From the NCBI GenBank assembly GCA_900549715.1, contig URPK01000010.1:16615-80614 (forward strand): DNA of 64,000 nucleotides, written 5' to 3'. This document shows positions 44,053 to 51,830 of the stretch, in pieces (position 1 is the first letter of the stretch; every line of letters begins with the position of its first letter). The DNA comes from an uncultured Collinsella sp. GTDB taxonomy: Bacteria > Actinomycetota > Coriobacteriia > Coriobacteriales > Coriobacteriaceae. The notes beneath the pieces are model-generated. The model saw nothing but the letters and a program-made list of their open reading frames with translations, ran no database searches and had not been told where the DNA came from. The position numbers and the translations under genes were made by a program.

Positions 44053-45003
44053 ATGGTTAACGAGAAGAAGGTCGCTATTGTCGGCTGCGGTTTCGTCGGT
44101 TCGTCTTCGGCGTTCGCGCTGATGCAGAGTGGTCTGTTCTCCGAGATGGTCCTCATCGACGTGGACAAGAACCGCGCCGAGGGCGAGGCCCTGGATATCG
44201 CGCACGGCATGACGTTTGCCGAGCCGATGAAGATCTACGCTGGCGATTATTCCGATGTTGCCGACGCTGCCATGATCGTCGTCACCGCTGGTGCTGCTCA
44301 GAAGCCCGGTGAGACCCGCCTGGACCTGGTCAACAAGAACGTCAACATCTTTAAGTCCATTATCCCCGAGATTAAGAAGTCTGGCTTCGACGGCATTCTG
44401 CTCATCGTCTCCAACCCGGTCGATGTTCTGACCTACGCCGCCATCAAGATGTCCGGCCTGCCCGAGGGCCACGTCATCGGTTCCGGCACCGTGCTCGACA
44501 CCGGCCGTCTGCAGCAGATGCTTGGTGCCCACGTTGAGGTTGACCCGCGCGATGTCCAGGCCTATGTCATGGGCGAGCACGGCGACTCCGAGTTTGTCGC
44601 TTGGTCCAGCGCCCAGGTTGCCGGCGTGCCGCTGAACACCTTCTGCGAGCTTCACGGCCACCTGGAGCATGAGGCTGCCGAGAAGCGCATCGCCGAGGAC
44701 GTCAAGAACTCCGCCTACACCATCATCGAGAAGAAGCACGCCACCTACTATGGCGTCGCCATGGCCGTCAAGCGCATCTGCACCGCCGTCATGCGCGATG
44801 AGCAGACCGTTCTGCCCGTCTCCTCGCTCATGGTGGGCGAGTATGGCCTGTCCGATCTTGCCATCTCCATGCCGACGGTCGTTGGCCGCGACGGCGTCGT
44901 CTGTCGCGTCCCCGTGCCGCTGAACGATGACGAGCAGCATGAGCTCACCGCCTCCGCCAAGGCCCTCAAGGACATCATCGACAGCGTCGACTTCTCCTGC
45001 TAA
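44053..45003 (+). CDS. ldh: L-lactate dehydrogenase
   Basis: A 316-residue NAD-dependent lactate dehydrogenase reducing pyruvate to L-lactate to regenerate NAD+ in fermentation. Visible are the Rossmann motif VGCGFVGSSSAF, the substrate Arg region GAAQKPGETRLDLV, SNPVDVLTY, GTVLDTGRLQ and the catalytic His in GEHGDSEF. GTVLD with DTGRLQ and the GAAQKPGETR loop favour LDH over malate dehydrogenase. Strong codon bias suggests high expression. A terminator follows. Confidence 0.94.
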   Translation: MVNEKKVAIVGCGFVGSSSAFALMQSGLFSEMVLIDVDKNRAEGEALDIAHGMTFAEPMKIYAGDYSDVADAAMIVVTAGAAQKPGETRLDLVNKNVNIFKSIIPEIKKSGFDGILLIVSNPVDVLTYAAIKMSGLPEGHVIGSGTVLDTGRLQQMLGAHVEVDPRDVQAYVMGEHGDSEFVAWSSAQVAGVPLNTFCELHGHLEHEAAEKRIAEDVKNSAYTIIEKKHATYYGVAMAVKRICTAVMRDEQTVLPVSSLMVGEYGLSDLAISMPTVVGRDGVVCRVPVPLNDDEQHELTASAKALKDIIDSVDFSC

Positions 45004-45035
45004 ATCAAGCTCGCTAGAGCGAAAAGCTACAATGA

Positions 45036-45070
45036 AGGCGTCCGGGTCCACACGGCCCGGGCGCCTTTTT
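45036..45070 (+). terminator. Terminator after ldh
   Basis: AGGCGTCCGGG pairs with CCCGGGCGCCT and TTTTT follows. Confidence 0.85.
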
Positions 45071-45100
45071 GGTGCAAGGGGGTCAGGTAACTTTGCACCA
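45070..45100. repeat. Palindromic element, left copy (GGTGCA family)
   Basis: TGGTGCAA and TTTGCACCA arms enclose GGGGGTCAGGTAAC. The reverse complement of the element at 46294-46328 is similar along its whole length, so the two are inverted copies on either side of one gene. Confidence 0.65.
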
Positions 45101-45130
45101 TCCCAATGCACCATAGTTGATGGGAGGGCC

Positions 45131-46291
45131 ATGTCGGATTCGCCTAATTTTTTGACCTATGCCCAGACGGCGTTTGATCCGTTTGAGGAGCGGCCGTTCT
45201 GCGCGGTGGATAGCTTGGTCTTTGCGTGGTTGTCCTATTTGCGTTTGCCGGGTGATATGGCGGAGCTGACGAACTGGCAGGGCCTAGACGTGCGTGAGCT
45301 GCTGCGTGCCGAGTGCTACCGGGACATGATTGACGACTTGTGGGACCCAGAGGGGAGCAGAGCCTTGTTGGAGGCCGCGACAGCAAGCCCTCGCTACCGT
45401 GGCGTGCACGTTTGCGGCTATCGTGCCGTGAGCGATGTGGTGGCGACGGAGCAGTTTGCGGCTATGACGTTCCGATTTCCGGCGGGGTTTAGCTATCTTT
45501 CCTTCCGGGGGACCGACAGTACGATTGTGGGCTGGAAAGAGGACTTTAACATGGCGTTCCGGTGTCCTGTGCCGGCCCAGGAATCCGCGGCATGTTATGT
45601 GGACGAGGCGGCGGATGCGATTGACGGGCCGCTTTTGTGCGGAGGTCATTCCAAGGGTGGAAACCTTGCGGTGTACGGTGCGGCGATGTGCTCCGATGTT
45701 GCCCGTGAGCGAATCGAACGGGCGTATTCCCATGATGGTCCGGGCTTCGTCGAGGAGTTTCTGAGCGGCAGTGCCTTTGCCGGTCTTTCCGGTCGAATTG
45801 ACAAGACGCTACCTCGGTCGTCGATCTTTGGCATGATGTTCGAGACACAGGAGGACTATGCCATCGTTGAGAGCACCGAGTTCAGCCTGCTGCAGCACAA
45901 TCCCTTTAGCTGGGTGGTTGATGGTCGCGACTTCGTGTACTGTGAGCGCCTGTCCGCCGGTGCTCGATACGTTGATGGCTCCATTCGCGAGATGCTGCTT
46001 GCAGTGGGGCCTAGCGAGCGCGAGCGTTTTGTAGATGCGTTGTTCTCCGTGTTTGAGGCTACGGGTGCTGAGCGGTTTGCGGATATCGCTGGGAATCTGC
46101 GCGAGAGCCTGCCCGTGATGCTCCAGGCTGCGCAAGGTTTCGACAAGGATACGCGACGCTTTGTCTCGCAGACCATCGTGGCAATCCTTAAATGCGCGCT
46201 GCTGCCCAAACGACCCCAGATCGACATGTCCACTGCCGGTAAGAGTCTGACAGAACAGCTCGAGGCTTGGCAGTCCGAGCTTCTGCGCTAG
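45131..46291 (+). CDS. Mbeg1-like (DUF2974) alpha/beta hydrolase
   Basis: A 386-residue protein of the Mbeg1-like/DUF2974 type. The region FSYLSFRGTDSTIVGWKEDF is the lipase-like oxyanion strand, and CGGHSKGGNLAVYGA near residue 175 is the nucleophile elbow with the catalytic Ser. No signal peptide is present, so it acts in the cytosol; the substrate is unknown. The start at 45131 follows GATGGGAGG. The gene is flanked by inverted copies of a 35-bp palindromic element, hinting that the segment may move or be exchanged as a unit. Confidence 0.8.
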   Translation: MSDSPNFLTYAQTAFDPFEERPFCAVDSLVFAWLSYLRLPGDMAELTNWQGLDVRELLRAECYRDMIDDLWDPEGSRALLEAATASPRYRGVHVCGYRAVSDVVATEQFAAMTFRFPAGFSYLSFRGTDSTIVGWKEDFNMAFRCPVPAQESAACYVDEAADAIDGPLLCGGHSKGGNLAVYGAAMCSDVARERIERAYSHDGPGFVEEFLSGSAFAGLSGRIDKTLPRSSIFGMMFETQEDYAIVESTEFSLLQHNPFSWVVDGRDFVYCERLSAGARYVDGSIREMLLAVGPSERERFVDALFSVFEATGAERFADIAGNLRESLPVMLQAAQGFDKDTRRFVSQTIVAILKCALLPKRPQIDMSTAGKSLTEQLEAWQSELLR

Positions 46292-46293
46292 CC

Positions 46294-46328
46294 ATTGGTG
46301 CAAAGCAACCTGTCCCCGATGCACCAAT
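46294..46328. repeat. Palindromic element, right copy (GGTGCA family)
   Basis: Perfect 9-bp arms ATTGGTGCA and TGCACCAAT enclose AAGCAACCTGTCCCCGA. The reverse complement contains GGGGACAGGTT, the core shared with the elements at 17885 and 60216. It begins three bases after the hydrolase stop codon. Confidence 0.65.
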
Positions 46329-46393
46329 CTTCGATGCGCTCGGGGAGGGCTCGACCGCTATACTGGTTCGTGCCGAAATCGATCTAGAACGGA

Positions 46394-47407
46394 ATGCCGT
46401 ATATGAAAATCAATCACGCGATTCTGCATATCCTGGACTTTGACTCTGCCGTCAACGTTATGAGCCAGCGCGAGCTCGATATCGAGAGTCGTACCGTGCG
46501 CAACTTCGTGACCACGCATCTGCGCCGCGCACGTACCTCGGCCGACAATAAACGCGCCACGTTTGCCGAGAACTCTGCGTTTGGCGGCGAGCTCAAGGGC
46601 TATTTCTTTGGCGAGCGCGAGTTCGTGGACCTGTCGCAGCAGATTGCGGAGTTTATCTCCTCCGAGCTCACCAAAGCCGAGAAAGCCGAGTCCACCGACG
46701 TGCTCGTGGCCGATTTTGACGACGATGAGGATGCCCGCTGGTTTGCCGTGATGCTGCTGGGCTCCAAGCAGGCTTTTATGCACGAAGTGGGCCGCGAGGA
46801 GGGAGAGGTGCGCAACGACATCGCGCGCCACTACGCCATTCTGCCGAACCCCTCGCAAAAGGTGCCGAGCTATGCCATCGTACGCGCGAGTACCATGGAG
46901 ATTGGCTACGTGGACAAGAAGCGCAAGATTGCCGGCGAGGACCGTATGCTTATCCCCGATGGCCTGCTGCAGTGCGACACGGGCGTATCGGGCAAGGAGG
47001 TCATCGACACCGTGACGCGTGTGGTCGAGGAAGTCGCCGAGGAGCACGGCGCCAACACGGCCGTGGCGCTCGCCAAGGTTAAGGCCGCTGTGGCCGAGAA
47101 GGTCGAGGATGACGAGGAGCTTCCGCCCTGGGATATCGTCGATGAGGTCTTTGGGGACGAGCCGGTCATCAAGGAAAGCGTGCGCGCGGCACTGACCGAG
47201 GAGAAGGTTCCCGAGCGCGTTCCCGTGGAGCGCAAGCAGGTCGAGCGCGCGGCGGTTCGCAATCATAAGATTCGTACCGATACGGGTATCGAGATCAGCT
47301 TCCCGGCCGAGATGGGTTCGAACTCCGAGTACATCGAGTTCGTCAACGAGCCCAACGGCCTCATCTCCATCGAGCTCAAAAACATCGGCAGCATCGAGAA
47401 TCGATAA
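46394..47407 (+). CDS. Nucleoid-associated protein, NdpA/YejK-like
   Basis: A 337-residue protein of the NdpA (37 kDa nucleoid-associated) family. Typical blocks are INHAILHILDF at the N-terminus, followed by a region rich in charged residues, an ILPNPSQKVPSYAIV strand and a basic C-terminal segment (VERKQVERAAVRNHKIRTDTGIEISFP). Members bind the nucleoid, and their precise role is not settled. ATG at 46403, nine bases further in, is an equally possible start. A strong terminator follows. Confidence 0.8.
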   Translation: MPYMKINHAILHILDFDSAVNVMSQRELDIESRTVRNFVTTHLRRARTSADNKRATFAENSAFGGELKGYFFGEREFVDLSQQIAEFISSELTKAEKAESTDVLVADFDDDEDARWFAVMLLGSKQAFMHEVGREEGEVRNDIARHYAILPNPSQKVPSYAIVRASTMEIGYVDKKRKIAGEDRMLIPDGLLQCDTGVSGKEVIDTVTRVVEEVAEEHGANTAVALAKVKAAVAEKVEDDEELPPWDIVDEVFGDEPVIKESVRAALTEEKVPERVPVERKQVERAAVRNHKIRTDTGIEISFPAEMGSNSEYIEFVNEPNGLISIELKNIGSIENR

Positions 47408-47432
47408 ACTGCGCCTGGACGCTGCAAAAAAC

Positions 47433-47466
47433 AAAGGCCGAAACCCTTCGGGACTTCGGCCTTTTT
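47433..47466 (+). terminator. Terminator after the nucleoid-associated protein gene
   Basis: AAAGGCCGAA pairs with TTCGGCCTTT around ACCCTTCGGGAC and TTTTT follows. Confidence 0.88.
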
Positions 47467-47509
47467 GCTTGGAGCTGAATTGAGTTGCAGACTGAGCATA
47501 CGTCAGCGA

Positions 47510-47606
47510 AAACGCCCCTAGGCGAGCAAGGTGACGTGAAAGAGGAGGGAAGCGTACTTCGGTACGCGACCGACGATTGAACGTCAGATTGCCGCCTAGG
47601 GGCGTT
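47510..47606. repeat. Three-helix dispersed element, copy 1
   Basis: Nested perfect inverted repeats: outer AACGCCCCTAGGCG/CGCCTAGGGGCGTT, then GCAA/TTGC, TGACGT/ACGTCA, and an apical GCGTAC/GTACGC hairpin. The unpaired central sequences GAAAGAGGAG and CGACGATTGA are nearly identical in the second copy at 62928-63028, while the outer helices differ in sequence but stay paired. It lies between convergent genes. Confidence 0.75.
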
Positions 47607-47649
47607 TGTGGCGTCGACTAGTTGCGCGGTTTGGTAAAACCGCGCAACC

Positions 47650-48369
47650 CTACAGCTGACGCAGATCTTCCTCGAGGCCGGTCTTGCTGTCGGTCTTCTC
47701 GTCGCGCATCTTGATGACGCGGGCGGGGACACCGGCCACGACGGCACCAGCGGGGACGTCCTCGACGCACACGGCGCCGGCGGCAACGACAGCGCCCTTG
47801 CCTACGTGTACGCCTTCCAGGACCACGGCGTTGGCGCCGATCATGACATCGTCCTCGATGATGACGGGCGTGGCGCTGGCGGGCTCCACGACGCCTGCCA
47901 GCACGGTACCAGCGCCGATGTGGCAGTTCCTACCCACGGTGGCGCGGCCGCCCAGCACGGCGCCCATATCGATCATGGAGCCTTCGCCAATGACGGAGCC
48001 GATGTTGATGATGGCACCCATCATGATGACGGCGCGGTCGCCGATCTCGACGCGGTCGCGGATGATCGCGCCCGGCTCGATACGGGCGTTGATGCCCTTA
48101 AGGTCGAGCATGGGCACGGCGGAGTTGCGGCAGTCGTTCTCTACGTCGTAGTAGTCGATGGAATCGGCGCTAGCGTCGAGGATTGCCTTGAGCTCATCCC
48201 AATCGCCAAAGACAGTCTTGCCGTGGCAATCGCCGTAGACACGCGCGTCGCCCCACTGGACCTCCGTATCGGGCTTCTCGCGTACGTACAGTTTGACGGG
48301 CGTCTTTTTGGGCGCGGTGGCGATGTAGTTGATAATCTCCTGTGCATCCATCTCGGCTGCGTTGCTCAT
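47650..48369 (-). CDS. dapH: Tetrahydrodipicolinate N-acetyltransferase
   Basis: A 239-residue left-handed beta-helix acetyltransferase. The first 80 residues are the DapH-specific N-terminal domain ([23 protein letters not shown]). Hexapeptide repeats run from about residue 88 ([17 protein letters not shown]...) to [11 protein letters not shown]. It acetylates tetrahydrodipicolinate using acetyl-CoA, committing the pathway to the acetylated branch toward meso-DAP and lysine. The start follows AAAGGAGAGA. It is the last gene of the leftward operon lysA-dapA, dapB, dapH. Confidence 0.95.
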   Translation of the reverse strand: MSNAAEMDAQEIINYIATAPKKTPVKLYVREKPDTEVQWGDARVYGDCHGKTVFGDWDELKAILDASADSIDYYDVENDCRNSAVPMLDLKGINARIEPGAIIRDRVEIGDRAVIMMGAIINIGSVIGEGSMIDMGAVLGGRATVGRNCHIGAGTVLAGVVEPASATPVIIEDDVMIGANAVVLEGVHVGKGAVVAAGAVCVEDVPAGAVVAGVPARVIKMRDEKTDSKTGLEEDLRQL

Positions 48370-48408
48370 TTGCTGTCTCTCCTTTGGGTGGATTTGGTTG
48401 ATACCTGG

Positions 48409-49149
48409 TTAGGCAAACATGACCTGGTCGAAGGTGTAGAAGCCGGAGTCACGGGTGACGAGCTTCTGGGCGGCGGCTAGGGCGCCGTTGACGAAGATCT
48501 GGCGGCTCGTGGCGCGATGGCTAAGCGTGATTTCCTCGTCCTGGCCGAAAAAGCTCACCTCGTGCACGCCGGCGACCGTGCCGCCGCGCAGCGAGTGCAT
48601 GCCGATTTCCTTGGGGTCACGCGCGCCGCACATGCCCTCGCGGCCATAGACGGGGTGGTAGCCTGCCTCGGGCTCGGCTTCGACGACGGCGTCGAGCAGC
48701 AGCTTGGCGGTGCCGCTGGGGGCATCGACCTTTTGGTTGTGGTGCGTCTCGACAATTTCGCAGTCAAAGCCGGGCAGCTCACGCGTGGCCTGTGCCACCA
48801 GATGACGCAGGGCAGCGATGCCGATGGAGTAATTGCCGGAGTGCATGACGCGGGCGCTCTGACCCAGCTCGCGCAGGCGGTCCATCTGCTCAGGCGAATA
48901 ACCCGTGGTGCCGGAAACGAGTGCCGCGCCTGTACGCTCGACATAGGCAACGACGGCATCGAAGGTCACGACATTCGAGAAGTCGATGATGACGTCGGCT
49001 GCCGGGGCGCTTTCGAGCTCAGACAGGTCAAAACCGATCTGGGCCACAATGTCGAAAACGGGCTGTCCGGCGGTATCGACAATACCCTCGGCAGTGGTGC
49101 GGATGAGCGAGCCCATGCGGCCCGTTCCCATAATGACGGTCTTAATCAA
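48409..49149 (-). CDS. dapB: 4-hydroxy-tetrahydrodipicolinate reductase
   Basis: A 246-residue NAD(P)H-dependent reductase making tetrahydrodipicolinate. The Rossmann loop is VIMGTGRMGSLI near residue 6, and the catalytic/substrate motif is ETHHNQKVDAPSGTAKLL. The start is a TTG whose frame overlaps the end of the upstream lysA-dapA gene by 8 bp, so translation is coupled. The protein ends TFDQVMFA, close to the usual DapB C-terminus. Confidence 0.94.
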   Translation of the reverse strand: MIKTVIMGTGRMGSLIRTTAEGIVDTAGQPVFDIVAQIGFDLSELESAPAADVIIDFSNVVTFDAVVAYVERTGAALVSGTTGYSPEQMDRLRELGQSARVMHSGNYSIGIAALRHLVAQATRELPGFDCEIVETHHNQKVDAPSGTAKLLLDAVVEAEPEAGYHPVYGREGMCGARDPKEIGMHSLRGGTVAGVHEVSFFGQDEEITLSHRATSRQIFVNGALAAAQKLVTRDSGFYTFDQVMFA

Positions 49150-50032
49150 GCAGACCAGCTCCCTTCAGAGCATCGGTAAGTTCAGCGCGTGTGTCGTCTG
49201 CCATGGGGCACAGCGGCATGCGGTAGTTTGCCTCGATCATACCCATCTGTGCGAGCGCTTCCTTGACGGGGATGGGGTTGACCTCGCTAAAGAGGGCGTT
49301 GATGAGCGGCTGACCGGCAATCTGGATATCGCGGGCGCGCTCCACGTCACCGTCCAGATAGGCGCGGCACATGTCGTGCACGAGCCGCGGCTGAACATCG
49401 GCCCACACGCTGATGGTGCCCGAGGCACCCAGGCTCATGAGCGGCACGGTGAGGGCGTCCTCGCCCGAGTACATGCGGAAGTCGTCGGACAGCAGGTGGG
49501 CGATCTTGGCCGCGTAGGCGACGTTGCCCGAGGCTTCCTTAATGCCCATGATGTTGGGGTGCGCAGCCAAGCGCTCTACGTTGCGCTCGCTGATGCTGCA
49601 GCCGCAGCGGCCGGGGATGTTGTAGAGGATGCAAGGGATGTCCACGGCATCGGCGACGGTCTTAAAGTGCTGGTAGATGCCCTCTTCATTTGACTTGTTG
49701 TAGTAGGGGGTAATGAGCAGCAGGCCGTCGGCGCCCAGGCCTTGGTAAGTGAGCGACTTGGTGAGCATGGTTTGCGTGGAGTTGGAGCCCGAGCCGGCGA
49801 TGACGGGGACGCGTCCTGCAACATGCTTGACCACGGCGGCGACAACGGAGTTGTCCTCGTCGTCGGTCATCGTGGCGCTCTCGCCGGTAGTGCCCAGGGT
49901 GAGGATGGCGTCGGTGCCGTTTTGCAGGTGGAAATCGATAAGGCGCTCGAGTGCGTCAAAGTCGACGCTGCCGTCCTTTTTAAACGGCGTAACAAGGGCG
50001 ACGATTGAGCCCTCGAGGTTGCGGATATCCAT
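49142..50032 (-). other. dapA: DapA domain with possible internal start
   Basis: Within the fused reading frame, an in-frame ATG at 50032 (MDIRNLEGSIVAL) is preceded by AAGGTGAAGAAC and would give a 296-residue, normal-length dihydrodipicolinate synthase. Catalytic residues by DapA numbering are Thr48/Thr49 (LGTTGES), Tyr137 (LYNIPGR), Lys165 (GIKEAS) for the Schiff base and Arg142. Free DapA may thus be made alongside the fusion. Confidence 0.6.
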
Positions 50033-51451
50033 GTTCTTCACCTTCGCTTCCGCGATCTGGATGCGCTTATTCCATTGGGCGGCGACGGCCAAGCGCTCGT
50101 CCTGAGCGCGACGGCGAGCACTTTCGGCGCGCGACTTGGCCAGCAGCTCTCGGCCGCACGGCAGCACGTCGAGCGTGGCAAAATAATCGCCCGGGCGCTC
50201 GGCGCGGCGGATGAGGTCGGCCGAGCCGTCGGGGCGCAGCAGCACCTCGGCGGAGCGCAGGCGTCCGTTGTAGTTGTAGCCCATGGAGTAGCCATGCGCG
50301 CCGGTATCGTGGATCACAAGCAGGTCGCCCATGTCGATATGCGGCAGCTCACGATCGATGGCGAACTTGTCGTTGTTCTCGCACAGATTGCCCGTAATGT
50401 CGTACGTGTTTGTGACAGGCGCCGCGGTCTTGTCGGAGCCACCCGGCTGGCCCATCACCGTAATGTGGTGGTAGGCGCCATACATGGCAGGGCGGATCAG
50501 ATCGACCGCGCTTGCGTCGACACCGATATAGTCCTTGTAGATCTGCTTTTCGTGGATGGCCTTGGTGACCAGACAGCCGTAGGGGCCCATCATAAAGCGG
50601 CCCATCTCGGTGCAGATGGCCACATCGTCCATGCCGGCGGGAACCAAGATCTCGTCGTATGCCGCGTGCACTCCCTCGCCGATGGCATGGATGTCGTTAG
50701 CCTGCTGCTCGGGCAGGTAGGGGATGCCGACGCCGCCGGATAAGTTGATGAAGGCGACGTGTGCACCGGTCTCGCGCTCCAGGCGCACGGCAAGCTCAAA
50801 GAGAATGCGCGCGAGTTTGGGATAGTAGTCGTTGGTGACGGTGTTGCTGGCAAGGAATGCGTGGATGCCAAAGTCCTCAGCGCCCTTGGCCTTGAGCATG
50901 CGGAGGGCCTCGAAGAGCTGCTCGGTGGTCATGCCATATTTGGAGTCGCCCGGGTTGTCCATGATGCCGTTGGAGAGCTGGAACAGGCCGCCCGGATTAA
51001 AGCGGCAGCTGACCGTCTTGGGAATGGGCCCCGCAACGCGCTCAAAGAATTCAATGTGGCTGACGTCGTCGAAGTTGACGATGGCGCCCAGCTTGTCGGC
51101 GAGCTCAAAGTCGGCAGCTGGCGTGTCGTTAGACGAGAACATGATGTCGTGTCCCGTGATGCCCAGCGAGCGGGCAATCATGAGCTCGGTATAGCTCGAG
51201 CAATCGCAGCCGCAGCCGTATTCGTTGAGAATGGAGATGAGCGCCGGGTTGGGGTTGGCCTTGACGGCAAAGTATTCCTTAAAGCCCGGGTTCCATGCAA
51301 AGGCGTCGCGCACTTCTTGCATGTTGCGGCGGATGCCCGCCTCGTCGTATAGATGAAACGGCGTGGAGAATTGCTCGACGATATGCTCGAGCGTCTCCTT
51401 GTCCACAAACGGCTGCTTTGCCGCATATGCCTCGTTGGGAGTCAGTGACAT
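49142..51451 (-). CDS. lysA-dapA: LysA-DapA fusion: diaminopimelate decarboxylase / dihydrodipicolinate synthase
   Basis: A single 769-residue frame joins the last and first enzymes of the DAP-lysine pathway. Residues 1 to about 445 are a fold-type-III PLP decarboxylase: PLP Lys64 (EYFAVKANPNP), NLSGGVGIPY, the CTEMGRFMMGPYG strand and DTGAHGYSMGYNYNG. A charged helical linker (about residues 446-473) leads to complete DapA with Lys638 as Schiff-base residue. No stop codon separates them, so either one polypeptide or a readable fusion with an internal start is made. It is the first gene of the operon and is preceded on the minus strand by a lysine riboswitch. Confidence 0.88.
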   Translation of the reverse strand: MSLTPNEAYAAKQPFVDKETLEHIVEQFSTPFHLYDEAGIRRNMQEVRDAFAWNPGFKEYFAVKANPNPALISILNEYGCGCDCSSYTELMIARSLGITGHDIMFSSNDTPAADFELADKLGAIVNFDDVSHIEFFERVAGPIPKTVSCRFNPGGLFQLSNGIMDNPGDSKYGMTTEQLFEALRMLKAKGAEDFGIHAFLASNTVTNDYYPKLARILFELAVRLERETGAHVAFINLSGGVGIPYLPEQQANDIHAIGEGVHAAYDEILVPAGMDDVAICTEMGRFMMGPYGCLVTKAIHEKQIYKDYIGVDASAVDLIRPAMYGAYHHITVMGQPGGSDKTAAPVTNTYDITGNLCENNDKFAIDRELPHIDMGDLLVIHDTGAHGYSMGYNYNGRLRSAEVLLRPDGSADLIRRAERPGDYFATLDVLPCGRELLAKSRAESARRRAQDERLAVAAQWNKRIQIAEAKVKNMDIRNLEGSIVALVTPFKKDGSVDFDALERLIDFHLQNGTDAILTLGTTGESATMTDDEDNSVVAAVVKHVAGRVPVIAGSGSNSTQTMLTKSLTYQGLGADGLLLITPYYNKSNEEGIYQHFKTVADAVDIPCILYNIPGRCGCSISERNVERLAAHPNIMGIKEASGNVAYAAKIAHLLSDDFRMYSGEDALTVPLMSLGASGTISVWADVQPRLVHDMCRAYLDGDVERARDIQIAGQPLINALFSEVNPIPVKEALAQMGMIEANYRMPLCPMADDTRAELTDALKGAGLLD

Positions 51452-51521
51452 GTCCCGTAAACCTCGCTATCCAGACGGCGCTACCTGCGCATCGAATCCG
51501 CATAGCGTGGACCCAATGTCC
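51452..51521 (-). promoter_or_regulatory. Expression platform of the lysine riboswitch
   Basis: Between aptamer and start codon, GGATAGCG (51472-51465, minus strand) is exactly complementary to CGCTATCC (51529-51522) in the 3' strand of the aptamer base stem, and it abuts the ribosome-binding region. A second hairpin CGCTATGCG/CGCAGGTAGCG lies between. No T-tract terminator is seen, so control of translation seems likely. Confidence 0.55.
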
Positions 51522-51683
51522 GGATAGCGCTCCCGCATTGCTGCAGACAGTCCTGCGGGTGTTTCCCGCAGGCCCACCAGGTTGTTCGTGCCCGAAAAAC
51601 CCAGTTCGGCGGGTTTCGCCTCCCCACGGGGTCAAAGCCTGCCGGCTCGCCCGCGGTTCTTCGTGCCCGCGCCTCTATCAAGT
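51522..51683 (-). promoter_or_regulatory. Lysine riboswitch (L box) aptamer
   Basis: Read on the minus strand, the conserved L-box segments appear in order: GATAGAGGCGCG, GGGGAGG with GCCGAAC, CTGGTGGG, GGACTGTC and GGAGCGCTATC. The first and last form the base stem. The element precedes lysA-dapA, dapB and dapH, exactly the genes expected to be repressed by lysine. Confidence 0.88.
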
Positions 51684-51830
51684 GGTAAAGACCCTACCAC
51701 GTTGCACTTTACCAAACAAGAGTATTCGTATATAACGTTTAAAAAATGAAAGGATATGCTGGAAATAAGGGTGTAGCAATCTTGCGGCACAATAGATGGC
51801 AACCGACGCGCACCCATGAAAGGAACCTCT

